62,570 nt of DNA from an uncultured Colwellia sp. (GCA_913058405.1 CAJXRC010000003.1:1-62570); one strand, 5' to 3'; numbered from the stretch's first letter, positions 9,134-20,451 are shown. Notes: a model not told the origin generated them from the sequence alone. Program-made: numbers and translations.

Positions 9134-11293
9134 ATGATATTTTCAGGTAAAACCATATCGGTAACGGCCCTTGAAAACGGCATTGCTGAACTTACTTTCA
9201 ACCTTGAGGGTGAGTCTGTAAACAAGTTTAATGCCCTGACAATTGGAGAGCTAAAGCAGGCCGGAGCAGCTTTAAAAAAGGCTAGCAACGTTAAAGGCTT
9301 GATTGTAACCAGTGCTAAAGATGTCTTCATTGTGGGAGCTGATATCACTGAATTTGGTAAAAACTTTACCGTCAGTGAACAGGAAATTTCTCAAGGAATT
9401 CTGGAAACCAATAAATTGGTTTTCAACCAAATCGAAGACCTGCCTTTTCCAACAGTGACCGCAATTAATGGCATTGCTTTCGGTGGCGGTTTGGAAATGG
9501 CACTAACAACTGATTACCGAGTGATGTCTACGACTGCAAAAATTGGACTGCCAGAAACCAAACTCGGTATCATTCCTGGTTTTGGTGGCACTGTACGTCT
9601 ACCTCGCGTTATAGGCGCCGATAATGCGATTGAGTGGATTGCCGGAGGTAAAGATCATAAAGCTGAAGCGGCTCTAAGCGCCGGCGCTGTTGATGCCATT
9701 GTTGCTCCTGATAAGTTACGTGAAGCTGCAATCGATCTGGTTGAAAAATGCATTGCTGGTGACTTTGATTATAAAGCCAAACGTCAAGAAAAGCTTGAAC
9801 CACTGAAACTAAATGACATTGAAGCTATGATGTCCTTTGAAAGTGCCAAAGCTTTTATTTCTGGTAAGGCCGGACCACATTATCCTGCCCCAGTTACTGC
9901 CGTTAAAGTGATTCAAAAAGCCGCTAAGATGGACCGCGACGATGCTCTTTACGAAGAAGCAAAAGCCATAGGTAAATTAACTAAAACCGAAGTTGCTCGA
10001 AATCTAATAGGTCTGTTCTTAGGGGATCAGGCTCTAGGAAAAGCTGGTAAAGTGTGGGCTTCTAAAGGTAGTAAAGTTAAGTTAGGTGCTGTTCTTGGTG
10101 CAGGTATTATGGGAGGTGGTATAGCTTACCAGTCGGCTCTAAAAGGCACTCCAATTGTTATGAAAGATATAGCTCAAGCTGGTATCGACCTAGGATTATC
10201 CGAAGCAAGTAAACTGCTGTCCAAGCGTGTTTCTCGTCGTCGAATGACTCCGGATCAAATGGCAGGAACTTTAAACAAGATTCAACCATCATTGAGCTAT
10301 GATGGCTTCGACAAAGTTGATGTCGTTATTGAAGCGGTTGTGGAGAATCCAAAAGTTAAACATGCCGTGCTTGCAGAAGTCGAGAAGCATATTCGCGAAG
10401 ATGCCGTATTGACTTCCAATACCTCTACCATTTCTATTGACTTTCTTGCAAAAGCGCTAGAACGCCCAGAAAATTTCTGTGGAATGCACTTTTTCAATCC
10501 TGTTCACCAGATGCCTTTAGTAGAAGTTATTCGAGGTGAAAAAACTTCTGATGAAACAGTAGCTCGCACTGTTGCTTATGCTTTAGCAATGGGTAAAAAA
10601 CCTGTTGTTATCAATGACTGCCCTGGCTTCTTGGTAAATCGCATCCTTTCACCTTACTTCAATGCTTTTACACGTCTTGTTAAAGATGGTGCTGACTTTA
10701 GCAAAATCGATAAGGTTATGGAAAAGTTCGGAATGCCTATGGGTCCAGCTTACCTGACCGACGTTGTTGGTATTGATACTGGCGTACACGCGGGAAAAGT
10801 GATGGCTGAAGGTATTCCAAATCGCATGAGCAATGATTACACCACAAGTCACGAAGTACTCTACAAAGCTGAACGTTATGGACAGAAAAATGGTAAGGGT
10901 TACTACACTTACGAAGTCGATCGTAAGGGTAAACCTAAGAAAGTCGTTGATGATGCTGTTAAAGAAATTCTAGCGGCTGTAGTTGATGCACCTAAGGAAT
11001 TCAATAATGAGGAAATCCTTGAGCGCATGATGATTCCAATGTGTCTGGAAGCCGTTCGTTGTCTTGAAGAAAATATAGCTACTTCAGCTAATGATGTTGA
11101 TATGTCCTTGATTTACGGCATAGGTTTTCCTCCTTTTCGCGGCGGCCCTCTGCACTACATACAAGATATAGGTATTGCTAAGTTTGTAGCCATGACAAGT
11201 AAATATATAAGTTTTGGCGAAAGTTACCAAGCTACTGAAAAATTAATTGAAATGGCAGCTAGTGGCGAAGTTTTCTTCCCAGAAATGGCCTAA
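9134..11293 (+). CDS. fadB: Fatty acid oxidation complex subunit alpha
   Basis: A 719-residue bifunctional enzyme, close to E. coli FadB (729). The N-terminal crotonase domain (1-190) shows [30 protein letters not shown] and [15 protein letters not shown], with both glutamates expected for enoyl-CoA hydratase. The NAD-binding 3-hydroxyacyl-CoA dehydrogenase part begins at [17 protein letters not shown] near residue 320, and its catalytic histidine lies in [15 protein letters not shown]. The C-terminal helical domain ends with [16 protein letters not shown]. It converts trans-2-enoyl-CoA to 3-ketoacyl-CoA in the cytosolic FadBA complex. The ATG at 9134 has a GAGG site. fadA follows after 27 bases. 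The TetR operators at 8747-8861 probably control the operon. Confidence 0.97.
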   Translation: MIFSGKTISVTALENGIAELTFNLEGESVNKFNALTIGELKQAGAALKKASNVKGLIVTSAKDVFIVGADITEFGKNFTVSEQEISQGILETNKLVFNQIEDLPFPTVTAINGIAFGGGLEMALTTDYRVMSTTAKIGLPETKLGIIPGFGGTVRLPRVIGADNAIEWIAGGKDHKAEAALSAGAVDAIVAPDKLREAAIDLVEKCIAGDFDYKAKRQEKLEPLKLNDIEAMMSFESAKAFISGKAGPHYPAPVTAVKVIQKAAKMDRDDALYEEAKAIGKLTKTEVARNLIGLFLGDQALGKAGKVWASKGSKVKLGAVLGAGIMGGGIAYQSALKGTPIVMKDIAQAGIDLGLSEASKLLSKRVSRRRMTPDQMAGTLNKIQPSLSYDGFDKVDVVIEAVVENPKVKHAVLAEVEKHIREDAVLTSNTSTISIDFLAKALERPENFCGMHFFNPVHQMPLVEVIRGEKTSDETVARTVAYALAMGKKPVVINDCPGFLVNRILSPYFNAFTRLVKDGADFSKIDKVMEKFGMPMGPAYLTDVVGIDTGVHAGKVMAEGIPNRMSNDYTTSHEVLYKAERYGQKNGKGYYTYEVDRKGKPKKVVDDAVKEILAAVVDAPKEFNNEEILERMMIPMCLEAVRCLEENIATSANDVDMSLIYGIGFPPFRGGPLHYIQDIGIAKFVAMTSKYISFGESYQATEKLIEMAASGEVFFPEMA

Positions 11294-12499
<1,206 letters not shown>

Positions 12500-12510
12500 T
12501 TTAATTGAGT

Positions 12511-12531
12511 TAGCCCTGAATCGTAGGGCTA
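12511..12531 (+). terminator. Hairpin between fadA and the acyl-CoA dehydrogenase gene
   Basis: TAGCCCT (12511-12517) pairs with AGGGCTA (12525-12531) around a 7-base loop, 12 bases after the fadA stop. No T run follows, so it is more likely an attenuating or mRNA-stabilising element than a full terminator. Confidence 0.4.
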
Positions 12532-12582
12532 TCTCTCGCCTGAAACTTACAAAATAAACTAAATATTTGAGGATATAACAAA

Positions 12583-14382
12583 ATGGCCGATTATAAAGCC
12601 CCTTTGCGAGATATAGATTTCGTAATGAACAAATTGTTAGGATTTCCAGCGCATTATGCTGCCTTACCAGGAAATGAAGAACTAAGTCAGGAAGTTGTTT
12701 CTGCTGTTCTAGAGGAAAGCGCAAAATTCAGTGAAAATGTACTAGCTCCTATGTATCGTGTCGGAGATATTGAAGGTTGTCAGTGGGATGATGGTAACGT
12801 ATCAACTCCTACAGGCTTTAAAGAAGCATACCAACAATACGTTAAAGCTGGCTGGCCTTCTATGACGCATAGTTCCGAATTTGGTGGGCAAGACTTACCT
12901 AATTCGTTGGGTATAGTGACATGCGAGTTAATTGGTACTGGAAACTTTGCTTGGGGTGCCTATCCTGTACTCTCAACCGGAGCAATGAATACCATCAAGG
13001 CACACGGTACGGATGAGCAAAAATCAGCTTTTCTCCCTAACCTAGTTTCAGGTAACTGGACTGGAACCATGTGCTTGACCGAGCCTCACTGCGGAACGGA
13101 CCTAGGTCTATTAAGAACCAAAGCAGCCCCTAACTCTGATGGCTCATATTCTGTTTCTGGAACCAAGATTTTCATAACTGGTGGAGATCATGATATGGCA
13201 GATAATATTGTTCATATTGTACTGGCTAGAATCGAAGGCGCACCTGCAGGCACTAAGGGGATATCTTTATTTGTTGTTCCTAAATTCAATGTAGATGCTG
13301 AAGGTAATATTATTGATCGTAATGCTGTAAACTGTGGTTCCATTGAGCATAAAATGGGAATTCATGGTAGTTCTACCTGTGTGATGAATTTTGATTCAGC
13401 CAAGGGGTTCTTGATAGGTCAGGAAAATAAAGGTCTTTCCGCAATGTTTACCTTTATGAATGAAGCTCGTATAGTGACAGCAAGTCAGGGCTATTGTCAT
13501 GCAGAATTAGGTTTTCAAAAATCACTAGAATACACCCGTGAACGATTACAAATGCGCTCACTTTCTGGACCTAAAAATCCTACAGGACCTGCCGATCCAA
13601 TAATTGTTCACCCCGATGTACGTCGTATGCTGATGAGCCAAAAAGTGTTTTCTGAAGGCGGTCGTATGTTGGTATATTACTGTGCTCAATTGGTTGATTT
13701 AACACTAGCAGCAGCAACAGAAGAAGAACGTAAGAATGCTGATAATCTACTGACCTTTTTGACACCTATTGCAAAGGCTTTTATTACTGAAACCGGCTTT
13801 GAATCTGCAAACATGGCAATACAGTGTTTTGGTGGACATGGATTTATCAGTGAGTGGGGCGTTGAACAAAATCTGCGTGATTGTCGAATTTCCACATTGT
13901 ACGAGGGTACAACGGGTATTCAGGCGTTGGATTTATTAGGACGAAAAGTACTTGGTTCGGGCGGTAAAATGTTGCAGTCTTTTACTAAGATTATTCACTC
14001 ATACTGTCTAGAGCATCAAGATAACGTTGCAATGCAAGAATTTATCAAACCGTTAGTTGATCTCAATAAGGAATGGGGAGAGATTACTATGTCTGTGGGT
14101 GCTAAGGCGATGGAAAACCCTGATGAAGTGGGTGGCTCATCTGTTGATTATCTAATGTATTCAGGCTATGTAACTTATGCATACTTCTGGGCTCGTGCAG
14201 CGGAGACTGCGCTGAAAATATTAGATACAGACTCTGCCGATGAAGACTTTTGCAAATCTAAAGTTGCAGCGGCGAGATTCTACTTTCAACGAATTCTTCC
14301 CCGTACTCGAACTCATGTAGTCACTATGCAATCTGGAGTAGAAAGTTTGATGGCTTTGAATGCCGATCAGTTCGCTTTTTAA
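12583..14382 (+). CDS. Acyl-CoA dehydrogenase (large, about 600-residue type)
   Basis: A 599-residue FAD-dependent acyl-CoA dehydrogenase carrying the extra C-terminal domain of the long AcdA/FadE5-like group. The central part has the FAD/substrate motif MCLTEPHCGTDLG near residue 165 and FITGGDHDMADNIVH. The helical domain has GGHGFISEWGVEQNLRD and YEGTTGIQALDLLGRK near 440-455, whose glutamate is the expected catalytic base. It makes the trans-2 double bond that FadB then hydrates, passing electrons to ETF. The ATG at 12583 follows GAGGATATAACAAA. It lies 83 bases after fadA on the same strand, so fadB, fadA and this gene probably form one unit. Chain-length preference cannot be read. Confidence 0.94.
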   Translation: MADYKAPLRDIDFVMNKLLGFPAHYAALPGNEELSQEVVSAVLEESAKFSENVLAPMYRVGDIEGCQWDDGNVSTPTGFKEAYQQYVKAGWPSMTHSSEFGGQDLPNSLGIVTCELIGTGNFAWGAYPVLSTGAMNTIKAHGTDEQKSAFLPNLVSGNWTGTMCLTEPHCGTDLGLLRTKAAPNSDGSYSVSGTKIFITGGDHDMADNIVHIVLARIEGAPAGTKGISLFVVPKFNVDAEGNIIDRNAVNCGSIEHKMGIHGSSTCVMNFDSAKGFLIGQENKGLSAMFTFMNEARIVTASQGYCHAELGFQKSLEYTRERLQMRSLSGPKNPTGPADPIIVHPDVRRMLMSQKVFSEGGRMLVYYCAQLVDLTLAAATEEERKNADNLLTFLTPIAKAFITETGFESANMAIQCFGGHGFISEWGVEQNLRDCRISTLYEGTTGIQALDLLGRKVLGSGGKMLQSFTKIIHSYCLEHQDNVAMQEFIKPLVDLNKEWGEITMSVGAKAMENPDEVGGSSVDYLMYSGYVTYAYFWARAAETALKILDTDSADEDFCKSKVAAARFYFQRILPRTRTHVVTMQSGVESLMALNADQFAF

Positions 14383-14397
14383 TCATTGCTATGAAAT

Positions 14398-14428
14398 TAA
14401 TTGAACTAGGGTGACCCTAGTTCAATTA
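14398..14428. repeat. 31-base perfect odd palindrome behind the acyl-CoA dehydrogenase gene
   Basis: The 14 bases at 14398-14411 are the exact inverse of 14415-14428, with TGA between. It starts 15 bases after the stop at 14382. No T run follows. It may end the fadBA transcript or act as an operator for the MBL gene downstream. It also contains a GTG (14411) that should not be taken as a start. Confidence 0.6.
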
Positions 14429-14488
14429 CCTCTATACAGGCTTAGTAATAACAGTCTGCTTAAGTTAGAATTACTGCGCATCAATACA

Positions 14489-15532
14489 ATGCCAGAAAAA
14501 CCTATGAAAGATACCGTTACTTACCTTCCCATACCAATCCCTGATAATAATGAACTCTTAGAAATAGCCGAGGGCGTTTATTGGTTGCGCTGTTCCATGC
14601 CATTCAAATTAGATCATATTAATCTCTGGTTAATAGAAGAATCGGACTCATGGGTAGTGATTGATACAGGAGTGAACCTCAAATCGACAAAACACATGTG
14701 GCAGCAGGTAGTAAAATCACACTTAAAGGGTAAGCCAATCACCAAAGTGATTTGCACTCATATGCATCCAGATCATTTAGGCCTTGCCGAATGGTTATGC
14801 CAAGAGCATGATGCACAGCTATATATGACTCAAGGTGAATTTCAGGCCTATCAGGCAATTCTTCAAAAAATCTCTAGTAAAAATTATGAACTGGATTTTG
14901 AATTTTTTGAACGTGGTGGTGTTAGTCAGCAAGAAATAAAGAATTACGATAAATTTATCAATATATACAAAAGCTACATTACACCAATTAATCGACCATA
15001 TCAGCGATTAAAAGCAAATGATAGCTTACTACTTGGTGATAATGAATGGCAAGTGTTTATCGGAAGAGGCCATTCCCCCGAGCATATTTGTTTGTGGTGT
15101 CCATCGCTTAATATCTTCATTTCTGGCGATCAACTGTTACCTACAATTTCACCAAATATCAGCGTGCATAGTGACTTTCCAGAAGCAGATCCCTTAACTC
15201 AATGGATTGATTCTAATCAGGCAATGCTAAGGCTACTTAAACAAGATACGTGGATATTACCTGCCCATGGTAAGCCATTTATCGGGGGCAATTATCGAAT
15301 CGAGCAACAACTAGCTGAGATAGAGTCAGATTTAGCTAAATTATTATCATTTTGCCAATACCCGTGCTGCGTCATAGATGCATTCCCGGTTCTATTTAAG
15401 AAAAAAATCAATGACTCGAACCTGTTTATGGCCTTTGGCGAGGCACAGGCACATTTTAATTGTTTATTAGTGCGGGGCTTAATTAACAAGGTCCCAGATG
15501 ACGAAACCTTGGTGAATTATCAAGCTTATTAG
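14489..15532 (+). CDS. MBL-fold metallo-hydrolase
   Basis: A 347-residue metallo-beta-lactamase-fold hydrolase. The two-metal site is visible: the HxHxDH motif in CTHMHPDHLGLAEWL, a histidine in GRGHSPEHICLW, the aspartate in FISGDQLLP and the last histidine in ILPAHGKPF. The order fits the glyoxalase-II/LACTB2-like branch, which cleaves thioesters or similar esters. A GTG 26 codons upstream lies inside a perfect palindrome and is unlikely, so I chose the ATG at 14489; a second ATG at 14504 is possible and neither has a strong ribosome site. It follows fadBA and the acyl-CoA dehydrogenase on the same strand, so an acyl-thioester substrate is a fair guess, unproven. Confidence 0.85.
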   Translation: MPEKPMKDTVTYLPIPIPDNNELLEIAEGVYWLRCSMPFKLDHINLWLIEESDSWVVIDTGVNLKSTKHMWQQVVKSHLKGKPITKVICTHMHPDHLGLAEWLCQEHDAQLYMTQGEFQAYQAILQKISSKNYELDFEFFERGGVSQQEIKNYDKFINIYKSYITPINRPYQRLKANDSLLLGDNEWQVFIGRGHSPEHICLWCPSLNIFISGDQLLPTISPNISVHSDFPEADPLTQWIDSNQAMLRLLKQDTWILPAHGKPFIGGNYRIEQQLAEIESDLAKLLSFCQYPCCVIDAFPVLFKKKINDSNLFMAFGEAQAHFNCLLVRGLINKVPDDETLVNYQAY

Positions 15533-15685
15533 TGCGTTCCAGTTACTCTTCAATGCCTAATTTGGTATAAATTGCATAGCTGGCTAGGGTGACCAAGTTA
15601 TTGGGTGTATTGCCGAGATATTGACATATACGCCCATTCTATTGAAATCTAGAAATCATCGATTTCAGAAAAAATGGTTAATCAT

Positions 15686-16702
15686 TTACATGTCATCACG
15701 TTTATGAATAAGTTTCCACTTAGATGGACTAATACCATAACGCTTACTGAAGGCAAATGAAAAAGCGGCACTGCTTTGGTAACACAATAAATCAGCTATT
15801 TGATACATATTTAAAGTTGAGTTTGTTAGATACATTTCTGCTTTTTCAAAACGTAAGTTATCAAGAATTTTTTGATAACTCGTTCCAAACGCTTTCAGCT
15901 TTTGTTGAAGTGTCCTTTTTTGCAGCGGGAAAAATTTTACAACTTCATCTTCAGAGCAGATTCCAACTTCCAAATTTTTGGCAATATAATTGCTAACTTC
16001 GTCAACTATGTTTTGATGTTTTAAGTTTTCGAGATTCTTGTTAATTTGATTTGAAATAGTTTGATGTAAATACACATCTTCAGCATTCAGTTTTATATTC
16101 AAATCAGCTTGATGAAACGCTATACCATCATAATCGCCATTAAAAATAACACGTGTTTTAAACAATTTTCGATAAAAAGCAGCATCATTCGGCTCGGAAT
16201 AGGAAAAAGAAATAGAAATGGGTTGCCAATTTTCTGACGATAGACCTCTTAAGAGATTCCAACTTAATGATACGGCTACTTGTCGTGCTTGTCTCGATAG
16301 AGCAATTTGATTTGACTCATAAGTAGAAGAATATATAGCAACCCCACGATCAACCATTAAGCTACGTCTAACTCCTGTAACGCTCAAAGAAAGATGCTTA
16401 ATAATAACATTTATACCTTCTTCAAAAGTTGATGCTGAACGAATCAGCAATCCAAGTAAGCCTAAACTTTGAATACTAACTCTTGATCCAAGTAATAAGC
16501 CAAAATGCTCACATTTAGTTTCTTTACTAGCAATTTCAACTAAATTAATTACCGATTCAAGTGGTACAACAGCGTCAGAAGAGTCAATAACATTACCTGA
16601 AATACCCGCCATTTTCATTAACCTTAACGGATTTACTCCTAATTCTTTAATCAACTCTATACAAGGTTTTAAGGAGCCTGCTCTTATGTAATATGCCTTC
16701 AT
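15686..16702 (-). CDS. AraC family transcriptional regulator
   Basis: A 338-residue AraC/XylS regulator of the OruR/ArgR-like type. An N-terminal arabinose-binding-type domain (about 15-205) is followed by a C-terminal double HTH (about 240-338). The last HTH contains YQIADLLCYQSSAAFSFAFSKRYGISPSKW, written here only to mark the PSxW end typical of the family. The ATG at 16702 has GAGAG eight bases upstream; an ATG at 16720 is in frame but has no site. It is divergent from the TonB receptor at 16839, and two exact 14-base direct repeats sit between them. It probably senses a lipid or similar substrate and activates the receptor and the hydrolase and thioesterase genes behind it (inference). 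Confidence 0.9.
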   Translation of the reverse strand: MKAYYIRAGSLKPCIELIKELGVNPLRLMKMAGISGNVIDSSDAVVPLESVINLVEIASKETKCEHFGLLLGSRVSIQSLGLLGLLIRSASTFEEGINVIIKHLSLSVTGVRRSLMVDRGVAIYSSTYESNQIALSRQARQVAVSLSWNLLRGLSSENWQPISISFSYSEPNDAAFYRKLFKTRVIFNGDYDGIAFHQADLNIKLNAEDVYLHQTISNQINKNLENLKHQNIVDEVSNYIAKNLEVGICSEDEVVKFFPLQKRTLQQKLKAFGTSYQKILDNLRFEKAEMYLTNSTLNMYQIADLLCYQSSAAFSFAFSKRYGISPSKWKLIHKRDDM

Positions 16703-16728
16703 ATCAATTCTCTCACTCATACATTTAC

Positions 16729-16763
16729 GCGTAAATTATAAACTATTATGCGTAAATTATAAA
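16729..16763. promoter_or_regulatory. Direct-repeat operator for the AraC-type regulator
   Basis: GCGTAAATTATAAA occurs exactly at 16729-16742 and 16750-16763, 21 bases apart, i.e. two helical turns on the same face. This is the usual geometry for an AraC-family dimer. It lies between the divergent regulator and the TonB receptor. Confidence 0.75.
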
Positions 16764-16838
16764 TCTTTAGTTGACTATAGTGGGTAAGATAATAATTAGA
16801 ATGTGAACTTGACAGAAATTCAACAAGAGGAAATTAGC

Positions 16839-19037
16839 ATGCAAAAAAAATATATTACAATAATGATACTTGCAGCATTAACGAACCAGTCATTTGCTGA
16901 AACTGTGGTTCCAGAGGCCAGTACAGATAAAAGTAAAAAAATAAGTTTAGAAACTATAGTCGTGACAGCTCGAAAAGTAGCAGAGAATATACAAGAAGTT
17001 CCTGTCGCGGTTACTACAATGAAAGGTGATGATATACGCGCTAATAACTTAGCCTCTTCTAGAGATGTGTTGAACTTTACTCCTGGGGCTGAGTATACGG
17101 CTACCACACCAGAAACGTCTGGTTTGAGTATTCGAGGTATCAGCTCTGGCGGTGGTGGTACTTCAAGTGATACGGGAGTACTAGTCGTGGAAGATGGAGA
17201 AGTTATCTCTCGTAACTTTATGCAAAACAACAAGGTATTTGATCTCGAACGAATTGAAGTGTTGCGCGGACCACAAGGTACTACTTATGGTCGAAATGCA
17301 ACAGCAGGTGTTATCCATTTCATCAGCAATCGCCCATCTGATTACAATGAAGGCAAAGTAACAATCAATGTTGGGAATTATAATTTAAAGTCCATTGAAG
17401 CCTTTGTTAACGGGGAGTTATCAGAGAATATATCTGGTCGCTTAAGCGGCATTTATGAGAGTAGAGATGGTTACTCTAAAGATGCAATATCAGGTGAGAG
17501 TTTAGATAATGAGAAGTCTTATGCGGTGAAGACTCAATTTTTATATGAACCTGATGATAGCTTTAGTTTATTATTTAAAGCACATGCTTCTGACCTACAA
17601 AACGATCACCCTTCAACGCGCAAGAACTCGAATTATGATGAGCCACATATTACCAGTATTCCGGGCATAGGCACCATTTATGAATATACTGAAGTCAGTG
17701 ATGACCCTTGGGAAATAGTCAATGGTGAATCAGATTATAATTTGAAAATTTGGGGAGCAAGTGTTGAAATACAAAAGCAATTTGAGTCTGTGAACTTATT
17801 TTCATTATCAAGTTTTAGAAATGGAGAAAACACTGCAATAGTGGACCATTTGGGAACGCCAAATGATCTAGTCGTTGAAAACTCAGAAAATGATGCACAA
17901 GTCTTCTCACAAGAGTTAAGAATTGACAATGCTGGTAAAGGTGAACCGCTAGAATGGCAACTAGGCCTTTTCTATCTACATGAAAAACATGCACGTGATG
18001 AGTTACGGGAAATCTTACCTGATGTAACAGGCACTTATCAAACAATATCCACAACCAATGAGACAAATAGTCTGGGTGTTTTTGGTGAAGTCACTTATAA
18101 CATTACAGAAAAAACTAACCTAGTCGCAGGCGCTCGCTATAGCTATGATAAAAAGGAATATGACTTTTATAATGCAGCGACAGGACTTCTTGCTTTTATC
18201 TTTGTAGACGACCCATCACAAGCTGTTATTGCAACTCCAGACAACACTTGGTCTGCTATATCTGGAAAACTATCCATTACTCACCAGTTCAATGAGCGCA
18301 TTATGTTCTATTCTTCATGGGCTTCAGGTTTCAAGGGTGGTGGGTTCAATGATGAAGCATCGAACGTTGAATCAGCAAATGAAGCATTTGATGAAGAAGT
18401 TGTAGAAACAATTGAGATAGGAGCAAAAATGGATTTATTTGCAGATACATTGCGCTTCAATATTACAGCATTTGACTCTAGTTATGATGATATTCATGGT
18501 GAATTTTTTACTCAATCAGGAAGCAACATTACTAGTAATATAGGTAATGCAAGCATTAAAGGAGTAGAAGTGGAGCTATTTGCACTACTAACCGATGATT
18601 TACAATTACAAGCTGCATTATCTGATTATAAACATGAATATACCTCATACACTGGTGGAGGAGTCGCCCCTGAAGAGGTAATAGGAAACCCAGTACAAGG
18701 GACACCAGATTGGACGGCAACAATTTCGTTAAGCCATTATTTATGGCTAGAAAGTGGTGCACTTATTAATTCGCGTGTTGACTATCGTGGTAGGGGCGAG
18801 GTTACAAAAGAGTTTATAGATGCTCCAAATTCAGTAAGAAAAACTACGGGTAGTTACAATGCTCAAATCAGTTATTTATCAGAAGATGAAACATGGGGAC
18901 TTACGCTTTGGGGTAGAAACTTAACCGAAGAAGTAGAAAATGCGGCCTTCAGCGCTGATGCTATTTTCTTCAGCCAAGTTGCAACTACTTATAAAGCGCC
19001 AAGAACCTTTGGACTAACGTTTGATTATAATTTTTAA
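16839..19037 (+). CDS. TonB-dependent receptor (lipid/ester locus)
   Basis: A 732-residue outer-membrane receptor. The signal peptide is about residues 1-20 (MQKKYITIM...SFA/ET). The TonB box region is LETIVVTARKVAENIQEVPVAV. The plug domain carries LSIRGISSGG and ERIEVLRGPQGTTYGRNATAG, and a 22-strand barrel follows, ending in the aromatic FGLTFDYNF. A GTG 12 codons upstream is open, but AGAGG lies before the ATG at 16839 and the signal peptide starts there. It should import a substrate using the proton motive force. The plug type (TonB-dependent receptors with RKxxExxQxVPxxV) is common for bulky lipids, steroids or aromatic compounds in marine bacteria, but the ligand cannot be told. Expression is probably controlled by the divergent AraC protein. 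Confidence 0.94.
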   Translation: MQKKYITIMILAALTNQSFAETVVPEASTDKSKKISLETIVVTARKVAENIQEVPVAVTTMKGDDIRANNLASSRDVLNFTPGAEYTATTPETSGLSIRGISSGGGGTSSDTGVLVVEDGEVISRNFMQNNKVFDLERIEVLRGPQGTTYGRNATAGVIHFISNRPSDYNEGKVTINVGNYNLKSIEAFVNGELSENISGRLSGIYESRDGYSKDAISGESLDNEKSYAVKTQFLYEPDDSFSLLFKAHASDLQNDHPSTRKNSNYDEPHITSIPGIGTIYEYTEVSDDPWEIVNGESDYNLKIWGASVEIQKQFESVNLFSLSSFRNGENTAIVDHLGTPNDLVVENSENDAQVFSQELRIDNAGKGEPLEWQLGLFYLHEKHARDELREILPDVTGTYQTISTTNETNSLGVFGEVTYNITEKTNLVAGARYSYDKKEYDFYNAATGLLAFIFVDDPSQAVIATPDNTWSAISGKLSITHQFNERIMFYSSWASGFKGGGFNDEASNVESANEAFDEEVVETIEIGAKMDLFADTLRFNITAFDSSYDDIHGEFFTQSGSNITSNIGNASIKGVEVELFALLTDDLQLQAALSDYKHEYTSYTGGGVAPEEVIGNPVQGTPDWTATISLSHYLWLESGALINSRVDYRGRGEVTKEFIDAPNSVRKTTGSYNAQISYLSEDETWGLTLWGRNLTEEVENAAFSADAIFFSQVATTYKAPRTFGLTFDYNF

Positions 19038-19051
19038 CAAATAAGCTTACA

Positions 19052-19082
19052 GGTTATATATCAAATACTTTGATATATAACC
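19052..19082. terminator. 31-base perfect odd palindrome after the TonB receptor
   Basis: The 14 bases at 19052-19065 are exactly inverse to 19069-19082, separated by TAC, 14 bases after the stop codon. The stem is AT-rich and no T run follows. It may be a 3'-end hairpin or an operator for the hydrolase gene at 19207. Confidence 0.5.
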
Positions 19083-19206
19083 AATAGGCACCGCAACACA
19101 ATCTCAACTATAAACATGAATAACAGGCTTTTGAATAGAACACCAAAATACATATCAATGTTATTCACTCATATTCTTAATTTAACTACATATCAGGAGC
19201 ACTCTT

Positions 19207-20361
19207 ATGGCCGTTAAAAAACCGGGATATTACACTTATTCCAACGATGAAACATTAAACTTTATGCTAAACAGGTTGGCTTGGCATATAAATCATGAAC
19301 GATTAGTAAAGATTGGCAAGGAAGTTTCCAGTCTTGAACACTTTGTCTCAGTCATGCTCAAGGAAGCTGAAGAGGATGAACAAAAGGGCTTATTATTAGA
19401 GGCAGGATATTTATATAGAGGGGCTGAGTTCTTCATGACTCAAGAGCATCCGCGTAAGAAAGAAGTTTATAACAAATTTATGGATTACTTTTACAAATAT
19501 ACGGATTTAGTACAAAGCCGTAGAACAGAAGTGCCATATGAGGGAGGAAAACTAGGGACAATAGATATTCCAGCAGAGGGTGTAGAACGAGATATTTTAG
19601 TTTTCTGCAGCGGATTTGATGGATTAATTGAGGAATTATACGACATAGCCTTATCATTTTCTAAAAATGGTTATCGGGTTGTTTTATATGAAGGTCCTGG
19701 TCAAGGAAGTGCGTTGCGCTGGAGTGATTTAACAATGACTCATGAGTGGGAGCGTCCTACAAAAATTATTCTAGACCATTATAAGATTAAACGTTGTACG
19801 CTTATTGGCATATCTCTTGGCGGATATCTTGCCCCTAGAGCTGCTGCTTTCGATTCCCGCATAAAGAGAGTAGTTAGCTGGGGAAGTATGCAAAAGTTTG
19901 CAGAATGTACCAAAAAAGCAATGGGTGGGCGTAAAGGTAACATTCTTTTCCGTTTCATTAAAATGGGATTTCGATCTTTGATAAATACAACACTAAAAAA
20001 AGCAGCTGCACGAGATCTTGGAATAAAATGGGGCCTCTCTCATGGGTTACATACTAGTGGACAAAAAGACGCATTTGATTTTTTTAAATGGTTATTAAAC
20101 TTTGATTTAGAGCCTGTAGCTCATTTAATTGAGCAAGATGCATTATTAATCCAAGGAACGGATGATCACTTAGTGGATGTAGAGCAACTTTATCAGCAAT
20201 TTCGTTCACTCGTTAATGCTCGCTCAGTAACGACTAGATTAGCAACGAAAAAAGAAGAAGCAGCTCAGCACTGCCAAATTGGGAATCCACAACTGGTTAT
20301 TGATGAAATTCTTCTCTGGATGGAAGGTCTTGATAGAAGAAACGTTTTACTAGGGGATTAA
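19207..20361 (+). CDS. Alpha/beta hydrolase family protein
   Basis: A 384-residue alpha/beta hydrolase. An N-terminal helical part (1-115) precedes the hydrolase core. The nucleophile elbow is G201-I-S203-L-G-G, the acid probably lies in QGTDDHLVD near 317-321, and the histidine is probably H355 in AAQHCQIGN. The helical cap before the core and the EGPGQGSALRW strand resemble the FrsA / dihydroxypseudooxynicotine-hydrolase-like group, which includes C-C-bond hydrolases. The ATG at 19207 has GGAG upstream. It lies behind the TonB receptor and before a thioesterase gene on the same strand. The substrate is unknown; C-C or ester cleavage of an imported compound is an inference. Confidence 0.83.
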   Translation: MAVKKPGYYTYSNDETLNFMLNRLAWHINHERLVKIGKEVSSLEHFVSVMLKEAEEDEQKGLLLEAGYLYRGAEFFMTQEHPRKKEVYNKFMDYFYKYTDLVQSRRTEVPYEGGKLGTIDIPAEGVERDILVFCSGFDGLIEELYDIALSFSKNGYRVVLYEGPGQGSALRWSDLTMTHEWERPTKIILDHYKIKRCTLIGISLGGYLAPRAAAFDSRIKRVVSWGSMQKFAECTKKAMGGRKGNILFRFIKMGFRSLINTTLKKAAARDLGIKWGLSHGLHTSGQKDAFDFFKWLLNFDLEPVAHLIEQDALLIQGTDDHLVDVEQLYQQFRSLVNARSVTTRLATKKEEAAQHCQIGNPQLVIDEILLWMEGLDRRNVLLGD

Positions 20362-20433
20362 CGTTACTCTTGATGATTGTCATAATTTTTTGATTAAAAA
20401 TGTAACCAACTGAACTCTAGTATTAACTTAAAA

Positions 20434-20451
20434 TGCGCCCCAAAGGGCGCA
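20434..20451. terminator. GC-rich hairpin in the gap after the hydrolase gene
   Basis: TGCGCCC (20434-20440) pairs with GGGCGCA (20445-20451) around CAAA. On the minus strand TTTT follows. It lies about 70 bases past the hydrolase stop. The rest of 20362-20688 holds no gene that I can see; the thioesterase ribosome site AGGA is at its right end. Confidence 0.5.

Noticed and set aside
14411-14488. GTG start at 14411 for the MBL hydrolase
   Set aside because: The codon lies in the centre of a perfect palindrome and the 26 extra residues have no family match.
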